From Branchiostoma floridae (Eukaryota; Chordata; Leptocardii; Amphioxiformes; Branchiostomatidae): a stretch of 64,000 bases of DNA. The position numbers and the translations under genes were made by a program. The notes beneath the pieces were generated by a model. That model was not told the DNA's origin. It searched no databases and worked only from the letters and a program-made list of their open reading frames with translations. The stretch lies in contig NC_049990.1 of assembly GCF_000003815.2 (NCBI RefSeq), positions 21,469,026 to 21,533,025 on the forward strand, read 5' to 3'. Positions 25,501 through 34,700 of this stretch are shown piece after piece. Numbering within the stretch: the stretch's first letter is position 1; every line of letters begins with the position of its first letter.

Positions 25501-25741
25501 GCCCCTCCCCTGCCAGCATGGCTTCCCCATCTACAACATATGGCGCGCGTCCCGCTACCGACCAAATTTGGATCAGTTTTAAGAATGATCTATTCAAGCA
25601 ATGGTGACCAAACTACGTACAAAGTTGTCTCTGTTATTACACAATATTCCTGTCGTATTTTAGGCATATAATCCATTCGTTTAAGGTCAAGATCGTGGAA
25701 TTTCGGAAGATCCGGTTCTTACCTTGCTCTCCGTCCGCCAT
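13599..25741 (-). CDS. CARS1: Cysteine--tRNA ligase, cytoplasmic, 22 exons, with apparent 1-nt frameshift in exon 2
   Basis: Charges tRNA-Cys with cysteine in the cytosol (class I synthetase). Exons in coding order: 25723-25741, 24968-25058, 24354-24539, 23825-23923, 21906-21971, 21617-21700, 21441-21491, 21098-21187, 20538-20626, 19815-19936, 19407-19519, 18883-19011, 18029-18262, 16995-17083, 16680-16720, 16343-16491, 15706-15774, 15440-15521, 14818-14966, 14588-14647, 14065-14148, 13599-13748. Visible signatures: zinc-ligand region SCGPTVYD (Cys53), HIGH-type HMGH (62-65), WHIEC (342-346), HHDNE (371-375) and KMSKS (404-408), then a Lys/Glu-rich helical C-terminal extension as in animal enzymes. 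Length would be 748 residues, the usual animal size. Exon 2 is one base short in a G5 run (25000-25004): the first half matches the family N-terminus in one frame, the second half in the next. I take this as a sequencing error or rare allele. Exons 13 and 16 are followed by arrays of copies of their own 3' ends. Confidence 0.93.
14378..14563. mobile_element. TA-flanked MITE in CARS1 intron 20
   Basis: Left end CTGTAGAAGCCAGTT and right end AACTGCTTCTACTG are near-perfect inverted repeats, each bordered by TA. The interior, with repeated ATTGCACAA phrases in both orientations, is non-coding. TA duplication fits Tc1/mariner-type elements. Confidence 0.55.
16066..16345 (-). repeat. 55-bp tandem array duplicating the CARS1 exon 16 splice donor
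   Basis: Five donor-bearing units of exactly 55 bp, with donor ACC at 16121, 16176, 16231, 16286 and 16341 on the plus strand. Read on the gene strand each unit carries CTGCTGAAG|GTAACAGTTG, that is the last bases of exon 16 and the start of its intron. Only the 16341 copy adjoins the full exon. Copies are nearly identical. Use of a later donor would extend the exon by multiples of 55 nt and meet a TAG within seven codons. Confidence 0.9.
17359..17538. mobile_element. TA-flanked MITE in CARS1 intron 13
   Basis: Begins CTGTAAATGC and ends ATTTACAG between TA dinucleotides (357-358 and 539-540). The inner arms GTGGTAGTCTCAAACG and CCACAGCGAACACTC / CCCCGCGAACTT are typical of widespread invertebrate mariner-type MITEs. 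A truncated relative ends at about 24958, beside the exon 2 donor. This element abuts the mini-exon array at 17541. Confidence 0.6.
17541..18028 (-). repeat. Tandem array of four CARS1 exon-13-end copies (62-nt mini-exons)
   Basis: Units of 117-121 bp hold 62-nt copies of the end of exon 13 at 17550-17611, 17670-17731, 17787-17848 and 17908-17969. Each ends AAGATGATCAAT then GTAAGTC, the same donor as the true exon (18029). In the three units nearest the true exon the copy is preceded by CTGCTCTTAG, a good acceptor; the outermost (17550-17611) has TTTG instead and has lost the AG. The encoded peptide ([19 protein letters not shown]) is conserved in all copies with only a few replacements. Because 62 is not a multiple of three and the flanking junction is phase 0, inclusion would shift the frame and reach TGA inside the mini-exon. 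Confidence 0.92.
18335..18516. mobile_element. MITE, family A copy 2
   Basis: Ends ATTCCCCTTTATCCGTGGGG and the inverted partner GGTTACCCCACGG...GGTGAAC match copies at 2889 and 53586. It sits in CARS1 intron 12. Flanking octamers (TAATGCTA and AAGCGTTA) match only in part, so the exact element edge is uncertain. Confidence 0.65.
19190..19406 (-). repeat. (GAGT)n microsatellite abutting the CARS1 exon 11 donor
   Basis: On the gene strand the intron opens GTGAGTAGGGGG and soon becomes repeated GTGAGTGAGT and GAGTAGAGT units for over 200 bases. The repeat unit itself spells the donor consensus GTGAGT, so this is another place where donor-like sequence is multiplied directly behind an exon. It is a simple repeat and may have grown by slippage alone. 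Confidence 0.75.
19637..19682. repeat. Tandem 20-bp duplication in CARS1 intron 10
   Basis: The phrase TATAAAGTCCTGGGTGACT occurs twice in direct succession, identical by eye. No coding role seen. Confidence 0.75.
20105..20430. other. Unassigned GC-rich insert in CARS1 intron 9
   Basis: This 325-bp stretch is much richer in GC and CpG than the AT-rich intron around it and has open frames on both strands. Neither frame shows a family I recognise or usable splice sites. It contains short inverted arms around CCTTCTCCACC and GAAGGAGGGG. It may be a fragment of an older retroelement; I cannot prove it. Confidence 0.4.
20755..20998 (-). mobile_element. tRNA-derived SINE in CARS1 intron 8
   Basis: On the minus strand, a tRNA-like head shows an A box TGGCCAAGTGG (about 20983-20993) and a B box GAGTTCGAACC (about 20940-20950). 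A body with GCTTTCTCTGCTTAGCACTC and GGGCTATTGAAATG follows. The body recurs at 41485-41700, where the head is missing. Internal RNA polymerase III boxes plus a dispersed shared body define a tRNA-derived SINE. Confidence 0.65.
21295..21402. repeat. About 20-bp minisatellite in CARS1 intron 7
   Basis: Five to six imperfect units of the type CCCCCTGTAGTGTCTGTA lie in the intron just after the exon 7 donor (21441). No exon sequence is included. Confidence 0.75.
22150..23683. mobile_element. 1.5-kb PIF/Harbinger-like non-autonomous element in CARS1 intron 4
   Basis: Ends are GGGACCGTACGGCGTTTAGT on the left and the complement ATGCCGTACGGTCCC on the right. TAA directly flanks both sides (22147-22149, 23684-23686). 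A 3-bp TWA target duplication is characteristic of PIF/Harbinger transposons. Next to each end lie arrays of TTTTTTTTGCTTGGCCCTCC. The middle holds about three diverged 190-bp units with CTTGACCCTCTGAAACGCC and TTTTGCTGGCAGAC. No transposase or Myb-like ORF is present. Confidence 0.75.
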
Positions 25742-25940
25742 GTTGAAATGATGATGAAATAGCAGAGGGCGACAAAAGTACAAAACAACCACTGAAATTT
25801 CTAAGACTTCGGTATGTCACTTTAAAAAAGTAAATGGGCAAATAATGTGGTCAATATTTTGATAGATTATTATTTGATGCAATAGTGCCGACGTTATATA
25901 AAATTTATCGTTTTGCTGATATTTCCTCTCGAAAGCAAAA
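25742..25940. promoter_or_regulatory. Bidirectional promoter between CARS1 and FBXL15
   Basis: Only 199 bp separate the CARS1 start codon (minus strand, 25741) from the FBXL15 start codon (plus strand, 25941). Both start regions carry a YY1-type ATGGCG core: AACATGGCGG at the CARS1 ATG and AAGATGGCG within FBXL15 exon 1. A TATA-like TTATATAAA lies near 25894, about 45 bp before the FBXL15 ATG. The two genes almost certainly share control sequence; whether they are co-expressed cannot be read here. Confidence 0.6.
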
Positions 25941-28171
25941 ATGTATCCCTTCGCCTTTCCATCCAAGATGGCGACAGGGGAGGGTTTTGAAAAGTAAGTT
26001 GGCGTTTCTTTTGAAGATTTACTGAAAATGTAAAGGTGCTAAATGGTCCTTTCTAAAATGGATCTATCAGGGAGGTGAACAAGTTCTCAATCTATGATTT
26101 TTATGTCAATGGCGTTGCATTTTAGTGTTCTTCAGGGCCACAATACAGTTTGTTAGGGAGGGGGGCAGCCAAAATAATGTTGCTATTTTTGCATGATAAT
26201 GGGATCAATGAAGTTGACCAATTCTGTATATCTGACAAAAATGCATAATTTCATTAGACGAAGGCAAAAGAATCTCTTTTTAGTTGCCAAGTTTGCAATA
26301 GAAATAGTAACAAGTCAACATTCCTATAGTTGACCTACTTTGATTGTTGATAAAGTTTACTTTGTAAATAAAAATTGTTTCATGTTTTTTGCTTCATGGA
26401 TGGTAACGTTAACACTAAATGTTTGTTATGTTGTTATCACTCTCAGTCACAAATTCTGTGCTATGATTATGATTTAAAAATTTCGGTTATATTTTACCAC
26501 ATTTGGATGAGCAAAATCACAGTAACATACTAGTAACAATCTTCAAATACAATTCAATCTCTACTGGATGAAAAACACAGATTTAATTTTGGACATTTCA
26601 AGTGACATCCATCACTCTTCTTTGAGCATAACTAGAATGAACTGGCAGCCAATTCAATACAAGTACAGCTAACTTGTAAACTGGTTAAACATGTCAATTC
26701 ACTATCTCATAAGGATCTTAAACAAATGTCACTCAAATGTAAATCATAATTCATATTTACATGGTTTCCTATGGCAAGACAATAAGCTTTAATTTTCCCA
26801 TCTCCCATTTTTTCCTCTCCACACAGTTTGACAATGTTAGACATTCTACCATGGGAGGATGTCCTGAACAAACATGTCCTGCCTTGTCTCTCCATCCCGG
26901 ACCTGTTCCAGCTCCGACAGGTCAACTCCCAGGCTCTACATCTCGTCACTTCCTTCTTCAACTCAACCTTTAAGATCGACCTGTCACCTTACTGCAGCAA
27001 GATCACTCCAGATGCCTTCCGGTTGATCCTTGGAGAAAACGAAGTCCTGAACGCTCTCGTTTTGTCCGGTTGTAAGAACTGGCTTACAGATCGGCTACTA
27101 GTCCCTGTTTTAATTCGTAATGAAAGACTTCTACGACTGAACATTTCTAATTGTTTGCACCTACAAAGTGAGACGATACAAGCGGTAGCGGAAAGCTGTC
27201 ACTCACTGACTGCGCTATCACTGAAGGACTGCCATTGGCTGAATGTGCCGTCGTTTTTGATGGTCGCAGTGAGCTGTCGGGAGCTGGAGAAAGTGGACTT
27301 GACGTCATGTTGGGAAATTAATGATGAGTGTATCATGTCATTGGTGGTGGCGTGCCAGAAGATCACGCATCTTTCACTGGCAAAGATCTACGGGATAACA
27401 AACCAAGCGATCGACGCTGTGGCTAAAGGTTGCCCTCGGTTACAATATTTAGATGTACAAGGCTGTTGGAGAGTCAACAACTCTGCTATAAGGTGAAAAA
27501 AAATATAACCGGTATCAGTGCTCTAATAATTGTGGATATAGAATTACTAGATTGCAATTGGTAGCTTCCATTTCTTCCAAATTAGAATGTTTTTACCATA
27601 TTGTGTTGAATAAAGTAGGCACCCCAATTAGAATACGCCCCCTGATTTGGGGCAAGTCTCAGACAGATCTGTGGGACTGAAAGGTAGAATGGAAAAACTC
27701 AAATAAAGTATGCACCTCTTCTTCGCCAATTTTGAATAGAGCTTAAAAACTGATTGGATACATTAAGAAGATTGCACATTACTATTTCATCATCATTAGC
27801 ACTATTTGGCATGTGCAATCAAGATCAAAATAAAACTTAAAACATTGAAACTGCATCTGTTTTAGACATGCTACATAATTCTATAATTTAATGTTTGGAA
27901 TATCAGATTAGTTTCCTTCTAAATATATATATATATACAGGGTAATGAAGGAAAATTTCTTCTCTTCTGCAGGAACGTCGGAGAATACTGTAAATGTCTA
28001 CAGGTGATTAAAGTATCAGACTGTCGGGACGTGACGGAAGCCAGCCTGGCCCGTCTGCGGCTACGCGGAGTGAAAGTAGACGTCCCCGCTCCCGTCGGTC
28101 TCAACCTGTCGCGTTTAGAACACACGTTTGGTCACGGTGAGCTGGTCCCACCGCTGTACCTACAGATCTAA
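25941..28171 (+). CDS. FBXL15: F-box and leucine-rich repeat protein 15, 3 exons
   Basis: Substrate receptor of an SCF (SKP1-CUL1-F-box) ubiquitin ligase; in mammals it targets the BMP regulator SMURF1. Exons 25941-25993, 26827-27492 and 27973-28171 join in consistent phases to 305 residues (human about 300). An F-box occupies about residues 22-60 (LPWEDVLNKHVLPCLSIPDL). It is followed by LRRs of the Cys-containing F-box type: repeated LxxLxLxxCxxL modules such as LTALSLKDCHWL and LEKVDLTSCWEI. The C-terminal block LARLRLRGVKVDV matches the conserved end of FBXL15. A second in-frame ATG at codon 10 (within AAGATGGCG) has good context and could also start translation. An AATAAA at 28307-28312 gives a short 3'UTR. 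Confidence 0.9.
26520..26640. repeat. Dispersed repeat (shared with 54860-54985, opposite orientation)
   Basis: The phrases AATACAATTCAATCTCTACT, AACACAGATTTAATTTTGGA and TGACATCCATCACTCTTCTT recur in the same order, inverted and with modest divergence, upstream of BIVM. A more distant relative lies at 60930-61010. Element ends are not clear. It lies in FBXL15 intron 1. Confidence 0.6.
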
Positions 28172-29880
28172 TGGAGCTGGGAACTCCAGTGTGATACCCT
28201 CTACACAGTTATCTATACGATGAGATATGATATAGACTCTAAGGAGATGCAGTGTGCTGTGTATTTCTTGAGTTTTGGCAAGCAGGTTAACCTACTTTGT
28301 TTCAGTAATAAATACTTACTGCTTATGGATTGTTATAAAGAGTTATAGATAGCAAAAATGTTTCAAAAGTTCTTAAATCCTGAGACTTAGCTTATGAAGC
28401 TGATACTGTATATGCTGCTATTTAGAAATTTAATTGAGTACTGCAGTACATCTTTTTATATATGTGTCATAATGTGTGTGAATGATAGAGGAAAAGAAAA
28501 GCCATCATGAGATAGACCACCTCATAGTTAAATGTTACTGTGTGCTATCTTTCCATCTAAACAAAATTTGATTTTAAAGAATTGTAACATGCAGCCTTAA
28601 CTGGCTTAAGAGAAATGAATAAAAATTCATCCTGGACATTTTTTAATTTGATTTAAGTGGTATAGAAGGGTAGCTGAGTCAAAAATATAAAGGAAATTGT
28701 ACAAAAATAAATTGTCAGCTATGGTAGTTACTTGGTTCAGTTTTTATGATCTACAATATATTATCTATTCATTAAAAAACTTAGGGAGATCAAGAAGTCA
28801 TCCTGTTGTGTGGTTGAGACTTACATGATGAATGATGGGTAACAAACATATATGATAAATCAGTTATATTGACAGTGTCATGATTTCATTGTCACATGAT
28901 GTGCACTGTATACATCCTGTAAGTAACAAGGCTGTCCTTCATTGTACATTGTACTAAATTTTATTGATTTTGACTTACCTGTATTGTATGTGCCTTTATA
29001 TGTAGAAAGGTAAGTTGTTGAACAAAACTATGGGCCCAAACTGTTTAGGTCTGTTCAAGACCCACATACCTACCAAGTATCAAGACAACCCATTTAGGCA
29101 CTTACAAGTACCTAGTATCTAAGATGTTCACAGACAACAGACAAACATACTGGTTAAGGTAATAATAACATCAACGGTAGAAATAAAGAGAAATTGTTCT
29201 TTTGCCTTGGGCTGGCTATATACCGACTGCTCTAAACAGCACGTTTTTATACCATAAGAATTCCATATGCAGTGATATAGCTTGTTGTACATGTGTCTGT
29301 TAATGTCCCTGTACATGTCATGCCATTAAATATTTACAAAATCAATTGACATGGTATCCATTACCTATTTTTTTCATAATCAATGCAGATAGGTCATGCC
29401 AATAGTTCATCCACTGGGAATACATTATTCAACTGATTGTCATTGTGTTTGAATTACACACAAAAGAAGTAGACAAGAACATTGTTGCAAAAGAAGGAGA
29501 AGCTGAGTGTTTGAAAGCAATCAATGTGCCTAATAAATTTGGAAGATTAAAATGAGAATGTTATGTATTTCAGAACAGTATGTTTTGCTGGTTTGAAGTC
29601 TGTGTCAATTTTTCACTTATATGTGAAAAATCACGATCCAGCAATAAGCAAATTGCTGGAATTATTCAAATAATTGATTGTTTTTGTGTGATGTCATGAA
29701 TCATTTTATCATAATCAATTGTGACTTTGCAGAAACATTTAAATGACTTCAATTTACCCCGAAGTGCAGGAAGAATTATTTGCTTCACTGGGCAGATAAG
29801 TGGCACGTGACATATGTACAGACAGAAAAGAATACGCCATAAACAAGAAAATGACCAATAAATCACCCATTGTTTGCCAA
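28172..29880. other. FBXL15 3' end and FBXL15-CASTOR intergenic DNA
   Basis: AT-rich unique-looking DNA. The FBXL15 polyadenylation signal is AATAAA at 28307-28312. Beyond it I see no exon, RNA gene or repeat that I can support. Confidence 0.5.
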
Positions 29881-29997
29881 TACTGCAGTACTGTTTGAGA
29901 TCGCTAGGTGACGCGCATGTACGGAGCCTTGACCCCGCACGACACCACAGCCAGCCTCGATCTGAGCTTCACCCCCTGACCCCAGTCTGTCTCCATC

Positions 29998-30033
29998 ATG
30001 GCGTCAGGGAGGAACGGTGTGCCGCTTGTTTGA
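29998..30033 (+). other. Possible upstream ORF in the CASTOR leader
   Basis: An ATG with a strong start context (ATCATGG) opens an 11-codon frame, MASGRNGVPLV, then TGA. It lies in the GC-rich stretch that becomes the CASTOR 5' region, about 390 bases before the main ATG. If transcription starts upstream of it, it could dampen translation. The start site is unknown, so this is tentative. Confidence 0.3.
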
Positions 30034-30388
30034 CAAATGTTTCAGCCTGCTGACAGCCCCTGCTGAGTTCTTCTCCCCCATCAAACCGACGAACGTTTGC
30101 AGGAAGGTGACAGCTACTACAGGACGGTGTAAGAGCGGTGAAATCTGGACGGTTTTGGTGAAAATCGGGCGCCAACATGTAACGGACCCCGCCAGCCAAC
30201 ATCAAGCATTCTGATCAGCCTCATCAGGGCTATATTCTGTGCATAGCGAATCCAAACACTGGGGAGTACTTTGTCAATTTTGACAGCTCGCAAACAAAGC
30301 GTTATTCCTGTCGGGACGTGCTGGGTCGGCTTGAGTTCCCCGGCAAGGCCAGAAGGAGACTCCAGCTGCGGCCGAGACGCCGACAGGG

Positions 30389-31540
30389 ATGGAGTTGTAC
30401 GTGCTCGAGCACCGGCTGCAGGTGGGCAGTATCCCGCGGGACGCCATCGCCCCCTTCACGCACGGGCTGGTCAAACTCATCCTGCTACGGGACAAGACCA
30501 AGTGTAAGTTCCTCAGCCTGACCAGAACCGCCGATGAGTACTCCATCATCATCGACCAGGAAGGTCTGAAGGAACTGGAGCCGCTGAGCGATCAGCTCAG
30601 CCTGGTCAACAGCGTGTGGTACGCGCAGAACGTCTCGGCGGGCGCCTTGGGGAGCGGCACCGGCAAGGCTTCCGGGATCACCAAGATCGCCAAGGCGCTC
30701 ATCCTCCCGCTAGCCGAGGCGCAGGTCCCTGTCTTCGTCATGTCCACCTACCAGACGGACTTTATCCTGGTCCAGGAGAAGGATCTCGACACGTCTATCG
30801 AGTGCTTACGGTCACATTTCAAGATCTTCCGGGAGGTGGAAGGCGAGACCATCGAGGTGCCCAACAGCGGCTCCAAGGGCGAGACCACGCCCACCCGAGG
30901 TGAGACGAACAGCCGAGAAATCAGCCACCCGTTAGTGGCCCCTCCCACCCGCTTCTCTGTCACTAGCCTGGACCCAGACACTCTCCCTAAGGTTGCCACC
31001 ATCCTTCTGGACATCTTATTTTATGCCGACCCCTCCCCGGAAGGGAGCGATGCCGACTTTTTCTCCTTCTCCATCATCGATGGCGACATCTCCCTCGTCA
31101 TGGATACGGAAACCTTGACTCGATTTCCTAGCAACGCCCTGTTTACCTCGGCAACGGGGGAGTGTTGGAAGATGATCAAAATTGGGGCGGTGCCGCTAGG
31201 ATTTGACGAGTGCGGGATTGTAGCGCAGGTGTCTGAGCCGCTAGCGGAGGCAGACATCTCCATGTACTACATCAGTACGTACCGCTACGACCACACGTTA
31301 GTGCCAGAGGAAGAAATGGACGGAGTAGTAAAGGTTCTATTAAGTAGGAAAGCTAAAATCAATGGGGCAGCATCTTCCGAGGGTAAGGAAGGAGAGGAAG
31401 ACAAAGACAAGACGCAATCATCAAGTTGTACAGAAGGGATGGATTGTAGCGAAGCGCCGTCGTCTGCGCCGGTAGAACGAGAAGAAACGATGGAACAACA
31501 AGACCCCACGACAAGCGAACCTGCCAACACTTACTACTGA
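30389..31540 (+). CDS. CASTOR1: CASTOR-type cytosolic arginine sensor for mTORC1, single exon
   Basis: In mammals CASTOR proteins bind arginine through tandem ACT domains and release GATOR2, allowing mTORC1 activation. The 383-residue frame is open throughout and aligns end to end with human CASTOR1 (329 residues). Shared blocks: MELYVLEHRLQV at the start, VMSTYQTDFILV (118-128), LDPDTLP (194-200), PLGFDECGIVAQ (269-280), ADISMYYIST (288-297) and DHTLVPE (301-307). The Ser of STYQTDF (119) and Asp301 correspond to arginine-contacting Ser111 and Asp304 of human CASTOR1, so ligand binding looks kept. After residue 325 comes a Glu/Lys/Ser-rich tail of about 55 residues absent from the human protein. 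The gene has no intron in the coding region, unlike vertebrate CASTOR genes and unlike its neighbours. CASTOR1 and CASTOR2 split in vertebrates, so the symbol stands for the ancestral gene. Confidence 0.9.
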   Translation: MELYVLEHRLQVGSIPRDAIAPFTHGLVKLILLRDKTKCKFLSLTRTADEYSIIIDQEGLKELEPLSDQLSLVNSVWYAQNVSAGALGSGTGKASGITKIAKALILPLAEAQVPVFVMSTYQTDFILVQEKDLDTSIECLRSHFKIFREVEGETIEVPNSGSKGETTPTRGETNSREISHPLVAPPTRFSVTSLDPDTLPKVATILLDILFYADPSPEGSDADFFSFSIIDGDISLVMDTETLTRFPSNALFTSATGECWKMIKIGAVPLGFDECGIVAQVSEPLAEADISMYYISTYRYDHTLVPEEEMDGVVKVLLSRKAKINGAASSEGKEGEEDKDKTQSSSCTEGMDCSEAPSSAPVEREETMEQQDPTTSEPANTYY

Positions 31541-31739
31541 GCAACTTGATAGTCAAGCGTATTCCCCACTGTGAGTAAAAAAGGGTCCACAAGGATTTTA
31601 CCTAATATCAGCTTGAGCTTCCCCTCTCCCATAGAATGACACACGTAGATCACATAACACAAAAGCTTCCTGACCGCAGGGTCAAGCCAAGGCAGGAAAC
31701 AGGCATGCAGCTCATTTCCAGGGCACTGGGTGGTCAGTG

Positions 31740-31776
31740 GGTCAAACTGACCCCTTGTCAGTGGGTCAAATTGACC
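31740..31776. promoter_or_regulatory. Two perfect estrogen-response-element palindromes
   Basis: GGTCAAACTGACC at 31740-31752 and GGTCAAATTGACC at 31764-31776 both match the consensus GGTCAnnnTGACC without mismatch. They lie 24 bp apart in direct repeat, 200 bp behind the CASTOR stop codon. They arose from a local duplication of a GTCAGTGG-containing unit. Binding by a steroid-type nuclear receptor is plausible but not shown. Confidence 0.55.
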
Positions 31777-31799
31777 CCTAGCTTGGTTCATTAGCTTAC

Positions 31800-34700
31800 A
31801 CAGCCCACTTCACAGGTAGTCGCTAAACGTTCCAGGAAATGGGTGACTCCACCCCTACAGTAGAGTGTAGCATCAAAAACTCACACCTGGGAAATATTGT
31901 ACCCCCCTGTTAGAGGTGTGAGAGGAGTATGGTAGAAAAGGGAGATTTGAGAACTGTTGGTTGGTTAGAGAGTTTTAAACTGTTGTGTGAGATTTGAAAT
32001 GTTCCAAAATTTGATGAACAGTCTTGGAGCTAATATGTATTGATAAGTGTGTATCCGACTAAAAGAGGAATGTATTGCTGCTATCTGTATGTGGGCTCTA
32101 TTTCAGCATATCTTTAACCCTCCAGAATGCTTGCCATGGCTCTACAAAGACTACATCCACAGTTAGATGTATCATTGTCTGATGGCACTATGCTTCAGCA
32201 TATACTACACTTGAACATAGAATGGAAATCCTAGGAGTTTAAAAGGAATACACCACAGATAACTCTAGAAACAAAAAGTCTGGTGTTCAAATATTCTGCT
32301 ACTGTTAGGAAGAAAGCCCAGTAGGTGCTATTAAAGTCAAGCAAAGCTGAGGCAGAATGTCAGGCTATGTTCAGTCTAGAGCAAAAATTCACAACTGCAA
32401 GTAGGTCAAACTGTAAGGGTAGTAAGACTCCTAAATATCTGCTTGCAAGAACCAAGGCTCACAAGAAACTGCAAGATTCAGCTAGGTCTGAAATACACCT
32501 GTATCCGCTAAGCTACAGCTTACTACTGTGCCCCTAGTGGGTATGGATATTTTTGGGGCCACTCGCTTGTAAACTCTAGTAAGAAAATTTAGGCTTTCTC
32601 ATGGTACGAACGAGAATTCTCCCCGAGAAAAGATTGCAGCAAACCTAAAGGTAATGTTTTATATGTGATGTCATCCCAATGCTACGAAAACCTTTGCTCA
32701 GTGTTTGTATTTTATCCGTGATCAAACATATGATCTCATACTTTTTTTTAAACCTAACCCCACCCGTATTTGACGACTTTTGGAATAGTCAATATTGGTT
32801 GTAGCTGTATTATGGCATGCTGCTATACTGGAACAATTATTCATTCACTGCCAAATGAGGACAAAGTCTGGCATTGATTGGGTGTAGTTTGTGTAACAGT
32901 ATTATCGTTAACTACCTACAATTCAAACATGCACTTTGGCTCCGCCACGTCCAAGTTAAATTGTTGTATCACGGGACACAGCCCGCGTGAAATTTTTAAA
33001 CTGCAAGTATACATACCTGGTATTGCATCAGGTAAAAATTTGAAATGAAGGCAAAATTCCTTTTACTTGCACTGCAATGTTTAAAACACACTAGCAAAAA
33101 CTGCTTTATGGAGATTATGTCACTTCAGCTTTTGTAGCTTTAATATTACAAATTTGATGGCAAAGATAAAATGATACTTCCTTGCTAACAGAAGAAATCC
33201 TTTTTAGTCTGAATCTTAAAACAAAGATAGAGAAAAAGAAGTTTTAACCCAAGGTTTGAATGGTGAGGTGTTGTTCAGTGGGACAACAATATCACTTGGA
33301 CCTGTCACACTTAACTGTCTACAAATCAACTGGATGTGCCATACAAGCTGCTAAAATCTTATGTTCAATATGTCTTGAGTTGTGCCAATGGATTCAATGC
33401 TGTTGTTGTTATTATTATTTTTTTATGTTACCTCAGTGTGTAAATGCAATGTTGCCATTATTGTTTGAAGTTTTGTTATAAGAGTTACTCAGTCAGAAAA
33501 GAATTGCAAAAGAAGAGCTCGAAATTGTTGTTGCCAATTATTCTACAAATCCAGCCCAATTAAGTGTTCTTAAATGCTAATTCTGAAATGATTAATGAAT
33601 TATTCTTGCAAGCAAAATGATATCTTAGACATAATAATTTTTTATTGTATCCTGTTTAAGGGCAATTCCACTTGAAAGGTTCAAGGATTCTAACAGAAGG
33701 GTCATTTTGTCTTTGTTTTAGAGTAATTTCAATGTTTTTAAACACATTTTTTGCATTGTCTTTTGCTCTACCATATTATTACAAATTATGAAATACCTAC
33801 GTATACCCCCCATGGACCTTTTGAATGGAATGGCCTAATATATTGTCATATTTCTGAAAGGAATTATCCACCCTGCTTTAAGTAGTTGATGTTGTAGTTT
33901 GTCTAGGAAGGTAACCGCTTTCGACACAAAATTTCGAGCCCTGTCAATCTTGTAGATGGAACATTTCGTAATCACGTTTTCCTGCCAATAATTTGGCCGT
34001 GCTGATTCGATCACAATCACATGCCTCTCTACACCCAAAAATCAATCCTTGTGATTTATCAAATTGTTCTCTCTGTCTGAAAGTAAGCCAGGAAGGTCAA
34101 AATGATTGTTAATTCATTATCACTACAGTGTGATATATTTGTTAATCAATTTGGCAAAACCAGGTGCATAAATTTTCTGAACAAAATTTTTATAGAAAGG
34201 GTGTCCCTTTTCCCAAGAGAAAAAATATCTACTATTATCAAGCTTTTGCTAGTGCATGTATTTTGCATGATTATCCCTTTTTACATTTTAGCATAGACAT
34301 CCTCCAATTAATTGATGTACTTTTAATTACTGTCCCGCCCCCATGTTTAATGAGCATTTGAAAATAATCAGCACCTAACTGTCAATGTATTGTTCTTTGT
34401 GTAACTGCCATTTTGTCCAGTCATTGTCCCCTACTAGTACAGGCTTTCTATTCACTTGAAAAGATTCAAGTGTTTGAACCAGCATGGCCAAATTTACATC
34501 AGTAATTCTGTCTCTACACAATTCTCTGTCACTTACACATGTAATGTTCATGTATGAAAAGAATTAGACAATGTGGTCTACATTACAGATCTATTTCTTG
34601 TATGTATAACACCAAGAATGTGCATCTTATGTGAGTCCCTCCATTCCTTATCAGCTGCTTGAAGTGCCTCTAGTGTTGGCAGACGAGATCAGCCATGTCG

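Noticed and set aside
13599-31540. A functional amino-acid-sensing gene cluster (CARS1 plus CASTOR)
   Set aside because: Only two of the genes touch amino-acid sensing and they act in different pathways; nothing in the sequence links them beyond proximity.
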